Of a stretch of DNA of 64,000 bases, positions 47,201 to 61,360 are shown one piece after another. The DNA is from Euwallacea fornicatus (taxonomy: Eukaryota; Arthropoda; Insecta; Coleoptera; Curculionidae). The notes below the pieces were generated by a model that made no database searches, was not told the DNA's origin, and worked only from the letters and a program-made list of their open reading frames with translations. The stretch's first letter is position 1. Every line of letters starts with the position of its first letter. Both the position numbers and the translations under genes were made by a program. The stretch is taken from contig NW_027096052.1 of the NCBI RefSeq assembly GCF_040115645.1, forward strand, positions 1 through 64,000, written 5' to 3'.

Positions 47201-49985
47201 GTCATGATGAAGAGCTCCACGAGGTGATTCTGTTGTCAAATTTTGAAGGTATTTGGAGCTCATTTGCCGAAGTTACGTAGGTTCAAATCTTGAAAAGTCA
47301 CGAAAGATGTGTGTTTGAGCACATAAATTACTCGTTTTCTAGAAAACTCACCAAGATACAATGAAGCCTTATGAGTCATGATGAAGAGCTCCACGAGGTG
47401 ATTCTGTTGTCAAATTTTGAAGGTATTTGGAGCTCATTTGCCGAAGTTACGGAGGTTCAAATCTTGAAAAGTCACGAAAGATGTGTGTTTGAGCACATAA
47501 ATTACTCGTTTTCTAGAAAACTCACCAAGATACAATGAAGCCTTATGAGTCATGATGAAGAGCTCAACAAGGTAATTCTGTTGTCAAATTTTGAAGGCAT
47601 TTGGAGCTCATTTGCCGAAGTTACGTAGGTTCAAATCTTGAAAAGTCACGAAAGATGTGTGTTTGAGCACATAAATTACTCGTTTTCTAGAAAACTCACC
47701 AAGATACAATGAAGCCTTATGAGTCATGATGAAGAGCTCCACGAGGTGATTCTGTTGTCAAATTTTGAAGGCATTTGGAGCTCATTTGCCGAAGTTACGT
47801 AGGTTCAAATCTTGAAAAGTCACGAAAGATGTGTGTTTGAGCACATAAACTACTCGTTTTCTAGAAAACTCACCAAGACAGAATGAAGCCTTATGAGTCA
47901 TGATGAAGAGCTCCACGAGGTGATTCTGTTGTCAAATTTTGAAGGTATTTGGAGCTCATTTGCCGAAGTTACGTAGGTTCAAATCTTGAAAAGTCACGAA
48001 AGATGTGTGTTTGAGCACATAAACTACTCGTTTTCTAGAAAACTCACCAAGACAGAATGAAGCCTTATGAGTCATGATGAAGAGCTCCACGAGGTGTTTC
48101 TGTTGTCAAATTTTGAAGGTATTTGGAGCTCATTTGCCGAAGTTACGTAGGTTCAAATCTTGAAAAGTCACGAAAGATGTGTGTTTGAACACATAAATTA
48201 CTCGTTTTCTAGAAAACTCACCAAGATACAATGAAGCCTTATGAGTCATGATGAAGAGCTCCACGAGGTGATTCTGTTGTCAAATTTTTAAGGTATTTGG
48301 AGCTCATTTGCCGAAGTTACGTAGGTTCAAATCTTGAAAAGTCACGAAAGATGTGTGTTTGAGCACATAAATTACTCGTTTTCTAGAAAACTCACCAAGA
48401 TACAATGAAGCCTTATGAGTCATGATGAAGAGCTCCACGAGGTGATTCTGTTGTCAAATTTTGAAGGTATTTGGAGCTCATTTGCCGAAGTTACGGAGGT
48501 TCAAATCTTGAAAAGTCACGAAAGATGTGTGTTTGAGCACATAAATTACTCGTTTTCTAGAAAACTCACCTAGATACAATGAAGCCTTATGAGTCATGAT
48601 GAAGAGCTCAACAAGGTAATTCTGTTGTCAAATTTTGAAGGCATTTGGAGCTCATTTGCCGAAGTTACGAGGTTCAAAGCTGGAAAAGTCACGAAAGTTG
48701 TGTGTTTGAGCACATAAATTACTCGTTTTCTAGAAAACTCACCAAGACAGAATGAAGCCTTATGAGTCATGATGACGAGCTCCACGAGGTTATTCTGTTG
48801 TCAAATTTTGAAGGTATTTGGAGCTCATTTGCCGAAGTTACGAGGTTCAAAGCTGGAAAAGTCACGAAAGTTGTGTGTTTGAGCACATAAATTAGACGTT
48901 CTCTAGAAAACTCACCATGACAGAATGAAGCCTTATGAGTCATGATGAAGAGCTCCACGAGGTGATTCTGTTGTCAAGTTTTGAAGGTATTTGGAGCTCA
49001 TTTGCCGAAGTTACGTAGGTTCAAATCTTGAAACGTCAGGAAAGATGTGTGTTTGAGCACATAAATTACTCGTTTTCTAGAAAACTCACCAAGACAGAAT
49101 GAAGCCTTATGAGTCATGATGAAGAGCTCAACAAGGTAATTCTGTTGTCAAATTTTGAAGGCATTTGGAGCTCATTTGCCGAAGTTACGAGGTTCAAAGC
49201 TGGAAAAGTCACGAAAGTTGTGTGTTTGAGCACATAAACTACTCGTTTTCTAGAAAACTCACCAAGACAGAATGAAGCCTTATGAGTCATGATGAAGAGC
49301 TCCACGAGGTTATTCTGTTGTCAAATTTTGAAGGTATTTGGAGCTCATTTGCCGAAGTTACGTAGGTTCAAATCTTGAAAAGTCACGAAAGATGTGTGTT
49401 TGAACACATAAATTACTCGTTTTCTAGAAAACTCACCAAGATACAATGAAGCCTTATGAGTCATGATGAAGAGCTCAACAAGGTAATTCTGTTGTCAAAT
49501 TTTGAAGGCATTTGGAGCTCATTTGCCGAAGTTACGAGGTTCAAAGCTGGAAAAGTCACGAAAGTTGTGTGTTTGAGCACATAAATTACTCGTTTTCTAG
49601 AAAACTCACCAAGACAGAATGAAGCCTTATGAGTCATGATGACGAGCTCAAAGAGGTGATTCTGTGGTCAAATTTTGAAGGTATTTGGAGCTCATTTGCC
49701 GATGTTACGTAGGTTCAAATCTTGAAAAGTCACGAAAGATGTGTGTTTGAACACATAAATTACTCGTTTTCTAGAAAACTCACCAAGATACAATGAAGCC
49801 TTATGAGTCATGATGAAGAGCTCAACAAGGTGATTCTGTTGTCAAATTTTGAAGGTATTTGGAGCTCATTTGCCGAAGTTACGAGGTTCAAAGCTGGAAA
49901 AGTCACGAAAGTTGTGTGTTTGAGCACATAAATTACTCGTTTTCTAGAAAACTCACCAAGACAGAATGAAGCCTTATGAGTCATG
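47200..49985. repeat. 2.8-kb higher-order block, copy A (offset 4519)
   Basis: Recurs at about 51719-54504. The private variant CAAATTTTTAAGG lies at 48281 and 52800, exactly 4519 bp apart, and the GACGAGCTCAAAGAG monomer occurs at the same offset. Copy A has its own change ACCTAGATAC near 48569, not shared, and reads CAAAGAGGTG where copy B reads CAAAGAGTTG. Confidence 0.82.
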
Positions 49986-51719
49986 ATGAAGTGCTCAAAG
50001 AGGTGATTCTGTGGTCAAAGTTTGAAGGTATTTGGAGCTCATTTGCCGATGTTACGGAGGTTCAAATCTGGAAAAGTCACGAAAGATGTGTGTTTGAGCA
50101 CATAAATTACTCGTTTTCTAGAAAACTCACCAAGACAGAATGAAGCCTTATGAGTCATGATGAAGTGCTCAACGAGGTTATTCTGTTATTAAATATTGAA
50201 GGTATTTGGAGCTCGTTTGCCGAAGTTACGGAGGTTCAAATCTTGAAAAGTCACGAAAGATGTGTGTTTGAGCACATAAATTACTCGTTTTCTAGAAAAC
50301 TCACCAAGACAGAATGAAGCCTTATGAGTCATGATGAAGAGCTCCACGAGGTGATTCTGTTGTCAAATTTTGAAGGTATTTGGAGCTCATTTGCCGAAGT
50401 TACGTAGGTTCAAATCTTGAAAAGTCACGAAAGATGTGTGTTTGAGCACATAAACTACTTGTTTTCTAGAAAACTCACCAAGACAGAATGAAGCCTTATG
50501 AGTCATGATGAAGAGCTCCACGAGGTGATTCTGTTGTCAAATTTTGAAGGTATTTGGAGCTCATTTGCCGAAGTTACGTAGGTTCAAATCTTGAAAAGTC
50601 ACGAAAGATGTGTGTTTGAGCACATAAATTACTCGTTTTCTAGAAAACTCACCAAGACAGAATGAAGCCTTATGAGTCATGATGAAGTGCTCAACGAGGT
50701 TATTCTGTTATTAAATATTGAAGGTATTTGGAGCTCGTTTGCCGAAGTTACGGAGGTTCAAATCTTGAAAAGTCACGAAAGATGTGTGTTTCAGCACATA
50801 AATTACTCGTTTTCTAGAAAACTCACCAAGACAGAATGAAGCCTTATGAGTCATGATGAAGAGCTCAACGAGGTTATTCTGTTATTAAATATTGAAGGTA
50901 TTTGGAGCTCATTTGCCGATGTTACGGAGGTTCAAATCTGGAAAAGTCACGAAAGATGTGTGTTTGAGCACATAAATTACTCGTTTTCTCGAAAACTCAC
51001 CAAGACAGAATGAAGCCTTATGAGTCATGATGAAGTGCTCAACGAGGTTATTCTGTTATTAAATATTGAAGGTATTTGGAGCTCATTTGCCGAAGTTACG
51101 GAGGTTCAAAGCTGGAAAAGTCACGAAAGTTGTGTGTTTGAGCACATAAATTACTTGTTTTCTAGAAAACTCACCAAGACAGAATGAAGCCTTATGAGTC
51201 ATGATGAAGTGCTCAACGAGGTTATTCTGTTATTAAATATTGAAGGTATTTGGAGCTCATTTGCCGAAGTTACGGAGGTTCAAATCTTGAAAAGTCACGA
51301 AAGATGTGTGTTTGAGCACATAAATTACTCGTTTTCTAGAAAACTCACCAAGACAGAATGAAGCCTTATGAGTCATGATGAAGAGCTCCACGCGGTTATT
51401 CTGTTGTCAAATTTTGAAGGTATTTGGAGCTCATTTGCCGAAGTTACGTAGGTTCAAATCTTGAAAAGTCACGAAAGATGTGTGTTTGAGCACATAAATT
51501 ACTCGTTTTCTAGAAAACTCACCAAGATACAATGAAGCCTTATGAGTCATGATGAAGAGCTCCACGAGGTGATTCTGTTGTCAAATTTTGAAGGTATTTG
51601 GAGCTCATTTGCCGAAGTTACGTAGGTTCAAATCTTGAAAAGTCACGAAAGATGTGTGTTTGAGCACATAAATTACTCGTTTTCTAGAAAACTCACCAAG
51701 ATACAATGAAGCCTTATGA
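49985..51719. repeat. Linking satellite segment with another 10-monomer-type run
   Basis: Ordinary monomers including GGAGCTCGTTTGCC near 50211 and 50730 (also near 54556) and a TTTCAGCAC-led run from about 50790. That run follows the 10-monomer order through the CACGCGG monomer near 51390. No other feature was seen. Confidence 0.6.
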
Positions 51720-54504
51720 GTCATGATGAAGAGCTCCACGAGGTGATTCTGTTGTCAAATTTTGAAGGTATTTGGAGCTCATTTGCCGAAGTTACGTAGG
51801 TTCAAATCTTGAAAAGTCACGAAAGATGTGTGTTTGAGCACATAAATTACTCGTTTTCTAGAAAACTCACCAAGATACAATGAAGCCTTATGAGTCATGA
51901 TGAAGAGCTCCACGAGGTGATTCTGTTGTCAAATTTTGAAGGTATTTGGAGCTCATTTGCCGAAGTTACGGAGGTTCAAATCTTGAAAAGTCACGAAAGA
52001 TGTGTGTTTGAGCACATAAATTACTCGTTTTCTAGAAAACTCACCAAGATACAATGAAGCCTTATGAGTCATGATGAAGAGCTCAACAAGGTAATTCTGT
52101 TGTCAAATTTTGAAGGCATTTGGAGCTCATTTGCCGAAGTTACGTAGGTTCAAATCTTGAAAAGTCACGAAAGATGTGTGTTTGAGCACATAAATTACTC
52201 GTTTTCTAGAAAACTCACCAAGATACAATGAAGCCTTATGAGTCATGATGAAGAGCTCCACGAGGTGATTCTGTTGTCAAATTTTGAAGGCATTTGGAGC
52301 TCATTTGCCGAAGTTACGTAGGTTCAAATCTTGAAAAGTCACGAAAGATGTGTGTTTGAGCACATAAACTACTCGTTTTCTAGAAAACTCACCAAGACAG
52401 AATGAAGCCTTATGAGTCCTGATGAAGAGCTCCACGAGGTGATTCTGTTGTCAAATTTTGAAGGTATTTGGAGCTCATTTGCCGAAGTTACGTAGGTTCA
52501 AATCTTGAAAAGTCACGAAAGATGTGTGTTTGAGCACATAAACTACTCGTTTTCTAGAAAACTCACCAAGACAGAATGAAGCCTTATGAGTCATGATGAA
52601 GAGCTCCACGAGGTGTTTCTGTTGTCAAATTTTGAAGGTATTTGGAGCTCATTTGCCGAAGTTACGTAGGTTCAAATCTTGAAAAGTCACGAAAGATGTG
52701 TGTTTGAACACATAAATTACTCGTTTTCTAGAAAACTCACCAAGATACAATGAAGCCTTATGAGTCATGATGAAGAGCTCCACGAGGTGATTCTGTTGTC
52801 AAATTTTTAAGGTATTTGGAGCTCATTTGCCGAAGTTACGTAGGTTCAAATCTTGAAAAGTCACGAAAGATGTGTGTTTGAGCACATAAATTACTCGTTT
52901 TCTAGAAAACTCACCAAGATACAATGAAGCCTTATGAGTCATGATGAAGAGCTCCACGAGGTGATTCTGTTGTCAAATTTTGAAGGTATTTGGAGCTCAT
53001 TTGCCGAAGTTACGGAGGTTCAAATCTTGAAAAGTCACGAAAGATGTGTGTTTGAGCACATAAATTACTCGTTTTCTAGAAAACTCACCAAGATACAATG
53101 AAGCCTTATGAGTCATGATGAAGAGCTCAACAAGGTAATTCTGTTGTCAAATTTTGAAGGCATTTGGAGCTCATTTGCCGAAGTTACGAGGTTCAAAGCT
53201 GGAAAAGTCACGAAAGTTGTGTGTTTGAGCACATAAATTACTCGTTTTCTAGAAAACTCAACAAGACAGAATGAAGCCTTATGAGTCATGATGACGAGCT
53301 CCACGAGGTTATTCTGTTGTCAAATTTTGAAGGTATTTGGAGCTCATTTGCCGAAGTTACGAGGTTCAAAGCTGGAAAAGTCACGAAAGTTGTGTGTTTG
53401 AGCACATAAATTAGACGTTCTCTAGAAAACTCACCATGACAGAATGAAGCCTTATGAGTCATGATGAAGAGCTCCACGAGGTGATTCTGTTGTCAAGTTT
53501 TGAAGGTATTTGGAGCTCATTTGCCGAAGTTACGTAGGTTCAAATCTTGAAACGTCAGGAAAGATGTGTGTTTGAGCACATAAATTACTCGTTTTCTAGA
53601 AAACTCACCAAGACAGAATGAAGCCTTATGAGTCATGATGAAGAGCTCAACAAGGTAATTCTGTTGTCAAATTTTGAAGGCATTTGGAGCTCATTTGCCG
53701 AAGTTACGAGGTTCAAAGCTGGAAAAGTCACGAAAGTTGTGTGTTTGAGCACATAAACTACTCGTTTTCTAGAAAACTCACCAAGACAGAATGAAGCCTT
53801 ATGAGTCATGATGAAGAGCTCCACGAGGTTATTCTGTTGTCAAATTTTGAAGGTATTTGGAGCTCATTTGCCGAAGTTACGTAGGTTCAAATCTTGAAAA
53901 GTCACGAAAGATGTGTGTTTGAACACATAAATTACTCGTTTTCTAGAAAACTCACCAAGATACAATGAAGCCTTATGAGTCATGATGAAGAGCTCAACAA
54001 GGTAATTCTGTTGTCAAATTTTGAAGGCATTTGGAGCTCATTTGCCGAAGTTACGAGGTTCAAAGCTGGAAAAGTCACGAAAGTTGTGTGTTTGAGCACA
54101 TAAATTACTCGTTTTCTAGAAAACTCACCAAGACAGAATGAAGCCTTATGAGTCATGATGACGAGCTCAAAGAGTTGATTCTGTGGTCAAATTTTGAAGG
54201 TATTTGGAGCTCATTTGCCGATGTTACGTAGGTTCAAATCTTGAAAAGTCACGAAAGATGTGTGTTTGAACACATAAATTACTCGTTTTCTAGAAAACTC
54301 ACCAAGATACAATGAAGCCTTATGAGTCATGATGAAGAGCTCAACAAGGTGATTCTGTTGTCAAATTTTGAAGGTATTTGGAGCTCATTTGCCGAAGTTA
54401 CGAGGTTCAAAGCTGGAAAAGTCACGAAAGTTGTGTGTTTGAGCACATAAATTACTCGTTTTCTAGAAAACTCACCAAGACAGAATGAAGCCTTATGAGT
54501 CATG
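51719..54504. repeat. 2.8-kb higher-order block, copy B (offset 4519)
   Basis: Matches 47200-49985. It carries CAAAGAGTTG at about 54168, which is shared with about 57293 (offset 3125) but not with copy A. So the part from about 53286 onward was copied again to 56411-57530 after this change arose. Confidence 0.82.
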
Positions 54505-57361
54505 ATGAAGTGCTCAACGAGGTTATTCTGTTATTAAATATTGAAGGTATTTGGAGCTCGTTTGCCGAAGTTACGGAGGTTCAAATCTTGAAAAGTCACG
54601 AAAGATGTGTGTTTGAGCACATAAATTACTCGTTTTCTAGAAAACTCACCAAGACAGAATGAAGCCTTATGAGTCATGATGAAGAGCTCCACGAGGTGAT
54701 TCTGTTGTCAAATTTTGAAGGTATTTGGAGCTCATTTGCCGAAGTTACGTAGGTTCAAATCTTGAAAAGTCACGAAAGATGTGTGTTTGAGCACATAAAC
54801 TACTTGTTTTCTAGAAAACTCACCAAGACAGAATGAAGCCTTATGAGTCATGATGAAGAGCTCCACGAGGTGATTCTGTTGTCAAATTTTGAAGGTATTT
54901 GGAGCTCATTTGCCGAAGTTACGTAGGTTCAAATCTTGAAAAGTCACGAAAGATGTGTGTTTGAGCACATAAACTACTCGTTTTCTAGAAAACTCACCAA
55001 GACAGAATGAAGCCTTATGAGTCATGATGAAGAGCTCCACGAGGTGTTTCTGTTGTCAAATTTTGAAGGTATTTGGAGCTCATTTGCCGAAGTTACGTAG
55101 GTTCAAATCTTGAAAAGTCACGAAAGATGTGTGTTTGAGCACATAAACTACTCGTTTTCTAGAAAACTCACCAAGACAGAATGAAGCCTTATGAGTCATG
55201 ATGAAGTGCTCAACGAGGTTATTCTGTTATTAAATATTGAAGGTATTTGGAGCTCATTTGCCGAAGTTACGGAGGTTCAAATCTTGAAAAGTCACGAAAG
55301 ATGTGTGTTTGAGCACATAAATTACTCGTTTTCTAGAAAACTCACCAAGACAGAATGAAGCCTTATGAGTCATGATGACGAGCTCCACGAGGTTATTCTG
55401 TTGTCAAATTTTGAAGGTATTTGGAGCTCATTTGACGAAGTTACGGAGGTTCAAATCTTGAAAAGTCACGAAAGATGTGTGTTTGAGCACATAAATTACT
55501 CGTTTTCTAGAAAACTCACCAAGATACAATGAAGCCTTATGAGTCATGATGAAGAGCTCAACAAGGTAATTCTGTTGTCAAATTTTGAAGGCATTTGGAG
55601 CTCATTTGCCGAAGTTACGAGGTTCAAAGCTGGAAAAGTCACGAAAGTTGTGTGTTTGAGCACATAAATTACTCGTTTTCTAGAAAACTCACCAAGACAG
55701 AATGAAGCCTTATGAGTCATGATGACGAGCTCCACGAGGTTATTCTGTTGTCAAATTTTGAAGGTATTTGGAGCTCATTTGCCGAAGTTACGAGGTTCAA
55801 AGCTGGAAAAGTCACGAAAGTTGTGTGTTTGAGCACATAAATTACTCGTTTTCTAGAAAACTCACCAAGACAGAATGAAGCTTTATGAGTCATGATGAAG
55901 TGCTCAAAGAGGTGATTCTGTGGTCAAATTTTGAAGGTATTTGGAGCTCATTTGCCGATGTTACGGAGGTTCAAATCTGGAAAAGTCACGAAAGATGTGT
56001 GTTTGAGCACATAAATTACTCGTTTTCTCGAAAACTCACCAAGACAGAATGAAGCCTTATGAGTAATGATGAAGTGCTCAACGAGGTTATTCTGTTATTA
56101 AATATTGAAGGTATTTGGAGCTCATTTGCCGAAGTTACGGAGGTTCAAAGCTGGAAAAGTCACGAAAGTTGTGTGTTTGAGCACATAAATTACTCGTTTT
56201 CTAGAAAACTCACCAAGACAGAATGAAGCCTTATGAGTCATGATGACGAGCTCCACGAGGTCATTCTGTTGTCAAATTTTGAAGGTATTTGGAGCTCATT
56301 TGACGAAGTTACGAGGTTCAAAGCTGGAAAAGTCACGAAAGTTGTGTGTTTGAGCACATAAATTACTCGTTTTCTAGAAAACTCACCAAGACAGAATGAA
56401 GCCTTATGAGTCATGATGACGAGCTCCACGAGGTTATTCTGTTGTCAAATTTTGAAGGTATTTGGAGCTCATTTGCCGAAGTTACGAGGTTCAAAGCTGG
56501 AAAAGTCACGAAAGTTGTGTGTTTGAGCACATAAATTAGACGTTCTCTAGAAAACTCACCATGACAGAATGAAGCCTTATGAGTCATGATGAAGAGCTCC
56601 ACGAGGTGATTCTGTTGTCAAGTTTTGAAGGTATTTGGAGCTCATTTGCCGAAGTTACGTAGGTTCAAATCTTGAAACGTCAGGAAAGATGTGTGTTTGA
56701 GCACATAAATTACTCGTTTTCTAGAAAACTCACCAAGACAGAATGAAGCCTTATGAGTCATGATGAAGAGCTCAACAAGGTAATTCTGTTGTCAAATTTT
56801 GAAGGCATTTGGAGCTCATTTGCCGAAGTTACGAGGTTCAAAGCTGGAAAAGTCACGAAAGTTGTGTGTTTGAGCACATAAACTACTCGTTTTCTAGAAA
56901 ACTCACCAAGACAGAATGAAGCCTTATGAGTCATGATGAAGAGCTCCACGAGGTTATTCTGTTGTCAAATTTTGAAGGTATTTGGAGCTCATTTGCCGAA
57001 GTTACGTAGGTTCAAATCTTGAAAAGTCACGAAAGATGTGTGTTTGAACACATAAATTACTCGTTTTCTAGAAAACTCACCAAGATACAATGAAGCCTTA
57101 TGAGTCATGATGAAGAGCTCAACAAGGTAATTCTGTTGTCAAATTTTGAAGGCATTTGGAGCTCATTTGCCGAAGTTACGAGGTTCAAAGCTGGAAAAGT
57201 CACGAAAGTTGTGTGTTTGAGCACATAAATTACTCGTTTTCTAGAAAACTCACCAAGACAGAATGAAGCCTTATGAGTCATGATGACGAGCTCAAAGAGT
57301 TGATTCTGTGGTCAAATTTTGAAGGTATTTGGAGCTCATTTGCCGATGTTACGTAGGTTCA
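54504..57361. repeat. Satellite segment including a third copy of the 53.3-kb sub-block
   Basis: From 56411 to about 57530 this repeats 53286 onward at offset 3125 bp, with the shared CAAAGAGTTG variant. A GAAGCTTTATGAG monomer (ctttat at 55881) and a GAGTAATGATG monomer (56061) recur at 59703 and 59883, an offset of 3822 bp. Confidence 0.75.
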
Positions 57362-60001
57362 AATCTTGAAAAGTCACGAAAGATGTGTGTTTGAACACAT
57401 AAATTACTCGTTTTCTAGAAAACTCACCAAGATACAATGAAGCCTTATGAGTCATGATGAAGAGCTCAACAAGGTGATTCTGTTGTCAAATTTTGAAGGT
57501 ATTTGGAGCTCATTTGCCGAAGTTACGAGGTTCAAATCTTGAAAAGTCACGAAAGATGTGTGTTTGAGCACATAAACTACTCGTTTTCTAGAAAACTCAC
57601 CAAGACAGAATGAAGCCTTATGAGTCATGATGAAGTGCTCAACGAGGTTATTCTGTTATTAAATATTGAAGGTATTTGGAGCTCATTTGCCGAAGTTACG
57701 GAGGTTCAAATCTTGAAAAGTCACGAAAGATGTGTGTTTGAGCACATAAATTACTCGTTTTCTAGAAAACTCACCAAGACAGAATGAAGCCTTATGAGTC
57801 ATGATGACGAGCTCCACGAGGTTATTCTGTTGTCAAATTTTGAAGGTATTTGGAGCTCATTTGACGAAGTTACGGAGGTTCAAATCTTGAAAAGTCACGA
57901 AAGATGTGTGTTTGAGCACATAAATTACTCGTTTTCTAGAAAACTCACCAAGACAGAATGAAGCCTTATGAGTCATGATGAAGAGATCAAAGAGGTGATT
58001 CTGTGGTCAAATTTTGAAGGTATTTGGAGCTCATTTGCCGAAGTTACGGAGGTTCAAATCTTGAAAAGTCACGAAAGATGTGTGTTTGAGCACATAAATT
58101 ACTCGTTTTCTAGAAAACTCACCAAGACAGAATGAAGCCTTATGAGTCATGATGACGAGCTCCACGAGGTTATTCTGTTGTCAAATATTGAAAGTATTTG
58201 GAGCTCATTTGCCGAAGTTACGGAGGTTCAAATCTTGAAAAGTCACGAAAGATGTGTGTTTGAGCACATAAATTACTCGTTTTCTAGAAAACTCACCAAG
58301 ACAGAATGAAGCCTTATGAGTCATGATGACGAGCTCCACGAGGTTATTCTGTTGTCAAATTTTGAAGGTATTTGGAGCTCATTTGCCGAAGTTACGGAGG
58401 TTCAAATCTTGAAAAGTCACGAAAGATGTGTGTTTGAGCACATAAATTACTCGTTTTCTAGAAAACTCACCAAGACAGAATGAAGCCTTATGAGTGATGA
58501 TGAAGAGCTCAACGTGGTTATTCTGTTATTAAATATTGAAGGTATTTGGAGCTCATTTGCCGAAGATACCGAGGTTCAAATCTGGAAAAGTCACGAAAGA
58601 TGTGTGTTTGAGCACTTAATTTACTCGTTTTCTAGAAAATTCACCAAGATACAATGAAGCCTTATGAGTCATGATGACGAGTTCCACGAGGTTATTCTGT
58701 TGTCAAATTTTGAAGGTATTTGGAGCTCATTTGCCGAAGTTACGTAGGTTCAAATCTTGAAAAGTCACGAAAGATGTGTGTTTCAGCACATAAATTACTC
58801 GTTTTCTAGAAAACTCACCAAGACAGAATGAAGCCTTATGAGTCATGATGAAGAGCTCCACGAGGTGATTCTGTTGTCAAATTTTGAAGGTATTTGGAGC
58901 TCATTTGCCGAAGTTACGTAGGTTCAAATCTTGAAAAGTCACGAAAGATGTGTGTTTGAGCACATAAACTACTCGTTTTCTAGAAAACTCACCAAGACAG
59001 AATGAAGCCTTATGAGTCATGATGAAGAGCTCCACGAGGTGTTTCTGTTGTCAAATTTTGAAGGTATTTGGAGCTCATTTGCCGAAGTTACGTAGGTTCA
59101 AATCTTGAAAAGTCACGAAAGATGTGTGTTTGAGCACATAAACTACTCGTTTTCTAGAAAACTCACCAAGACAGAATGAAGCCTTATGAGTCATGATGAA
59201 GTGCTCAACGAGGTTATTCTGTTATTAAATATTGAAGGTATTTGGAGCTCATTTGCCGAAGTTACGGAGGTTCAAATCTTGAAAAGTCACGAAAGATGTG
59301 TGTTTGAGCACATAAATTACTCGTTTTCTAGAAAACTCACCAAGACAGAATGAAGCCTTATGAGTCATGATGACGAGCTCCACGAGGTTATTCTGTTGTC
59401 AAATTTTGAAGGTATTTGGAGCTCATTTGACGAAGTTACGGAGGTTCAAATCTTGAAAAGTCACGAAAGATGTGTGTTTGAGCACATAAATTACTCGTTT
59501 TCTAGAAAACTCACCAAGATACAATGAAGCCTTATGAGTCATGATGAAGAGCTCAACAAGGTAATTCTGTTGTCAAATTTTGAAGGCATTTGGAGCTCAT
59601 TTGCCGAAGTTACGAGGTTCAAAGCTGGAAAAGTCACGAAAGTTGTGTGTTTGAGCACATAAATTACTCGTTTTCTAGAAAACTCACCAAGACAGAATGA
59701 AGCTTTATGAGTCATGATGAAGTGCTCAAAGAGGTGATTCTGTGGTCAAATTTTGAAGGTATTTGGAGCTCATTTGCCGATGTTACGGAGGTTCAAATCT
59801 GGAAAAGTCACGAAAGATGTGTGTTTGAGCACATAAATTACTCGTTTTCTCGATAACTCACCAAGACAGAATGAAGCCTTATGAGTAATGATGAAGTGCT
59901 CAACGAGGTTATTCTGTTATTAAATATTGAAGGTATTTGGAGCTCATTTGCCGAAGTTACGGAGGTTCAAAGCTGGAAAAGTCACGAAAGTTGTGTGTTT
60001 G
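57361..60001. repeat. Higher-order block, copy A of a 3999-bp period
   Basis: Recurs at 61360-64000. Shared private variants are AAGAGATCAAAG (57981 and 61980), TATTGAAAGTATTTGG (about 58186 and 62185), GAGTGATGATG (58494 and 62493), AAGATACCGAGG (about 58564 and 62563) and CGATAACTCACC (59851 and 63850). All are exactly 3999 bp apart, which is 23 monomers minus 3 bp. Confidence 0.88.
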
Positions 60002-61360
60002 AGCACATAAATTACTCGTTTTCTAGAAAACTCACCAAGACAGAATGAAGCCTTATGAGTCATGATGACGAGCTCCACGAGGTCATTCTGTTGTCAAATT
60101 TTGAAGGTATTTGGAGCTCATTTGACGAAGTTACGAGGTTCAAAGCTGGAAAAGTCACGAAAGTTGTGTGTTTGAGCACATAAATTACTCGTTTTCTAGA
60201 AAACTCACCAAGACAGAATGAAGCCTTATGAGTGATGATGAAGAGCTCAACGTGGTTATACTGTTATTAAATATTGAAGGTATTTGGAGCTCATTTGCCG
60301 AAGATACGGAGGTTCAAATCTGGAAAAGTCACGAAAGATGTGTGTTTGAGCACTTAATTTACTCGTTTTCTAGAAAATTCACCAAGATACAATGAAGCCT
60401 TATGAGTCATGATGACGAGTTCCACGAGGTTATTCTGTTGTCAAATTTTGAAGGTATTTGGAGCTCATTTGCCGAAGTTACGTAGGTTCAAATCTTGAAA
60501 AGTCACGAAAGATGTGTGTTTCAGCACATAAATTACTCGTTTTCTAGAAAACTCACCAAGACAGAATGAAGCCTTATGAGTCATGATGAAGAGCTCAACG
60601 AGGTTATTCTGTTATTAAATATTGAAGGTATTTGGAGCTCATTTGCCGATGTTACGGAGGTTCAAATCTGGAAAAGTCACGAAAGATGTGTGTTTGAGCA
60701 CATAAATTACTCGTTTTCTCGAAAACTCACCAAGACAGAATGAAGCCTTATGAGTCATGATGAAGTGCTCAACGAGGTTATTCTGTTATTAAATATTGAA
60801 GGTATTTGGAGCTCATTTGCCGAAGTTACGGAGGTTCAAAGCTGGAAAAGTCACGAAAGTTGTGTGTTTGAGCACATAAATTACTCGTTTTCTAGAAAAC
60901 TCACCAAGACAGAATGAAGCCTTATGAGTCATGATGAAGTGCTCAACGAGGTTATTCTGTTATTAAATATTGAAGGTATTTGGAGCTCATTTGCCGAAGT
61001 TACGGAGGTTCAAATCTTGAAAAGTCACGAAAGATGTTTGTTTGAGCACATAAATTACTCGTTTTCTAGAAAACTCACCAAGACAGAATGAAGCCTTATG
61101 AGTCATGATGAAGAGCTCCACGAGGTTATTCTGTTGTCAAATTTTGAAGGTATTTGGAGCTCATTTGCCGAAGTTACGGAGGTTCAAAACTTGAAAAGTC
61201 ACGAAAAATATGTGTTTGAGCACATAAACTACTCGTTTTCTAGAAAACTCACCAAGACAGAATGAAGCCTTATGAGTCATGATGAAGAGCTCCACGAGGT
61301 TATTCTGTTGTCAAATTTTGAAGGTATATGGAGCTCATTTGCCGAAGTTACGTAGGTTCA
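60001..61360. repeat. Segment between the two 3999-bp-period copies
   Basis: Ordinary monomers. A GAGTGATGATG monomer near 60233 is related to those at 58494 and 62493 but differs (TTATACTG, AAGATACGG). The left-end haplotype AAAACTTG with CGAAAAATATG turns up near 61187, far from its main home at 1-7.3 kb. Confidence 0.6.

Noticed and set aside
7390..56949. Many similar antisense reading frames of about 63 codons across the satellite
   Set aside because: Each one spans a 1-bp-short monomer, where the frame shift happens to join two open stretches. They follow repeat structure, show no codon bias or start context, and vanish in 174-bp copies.
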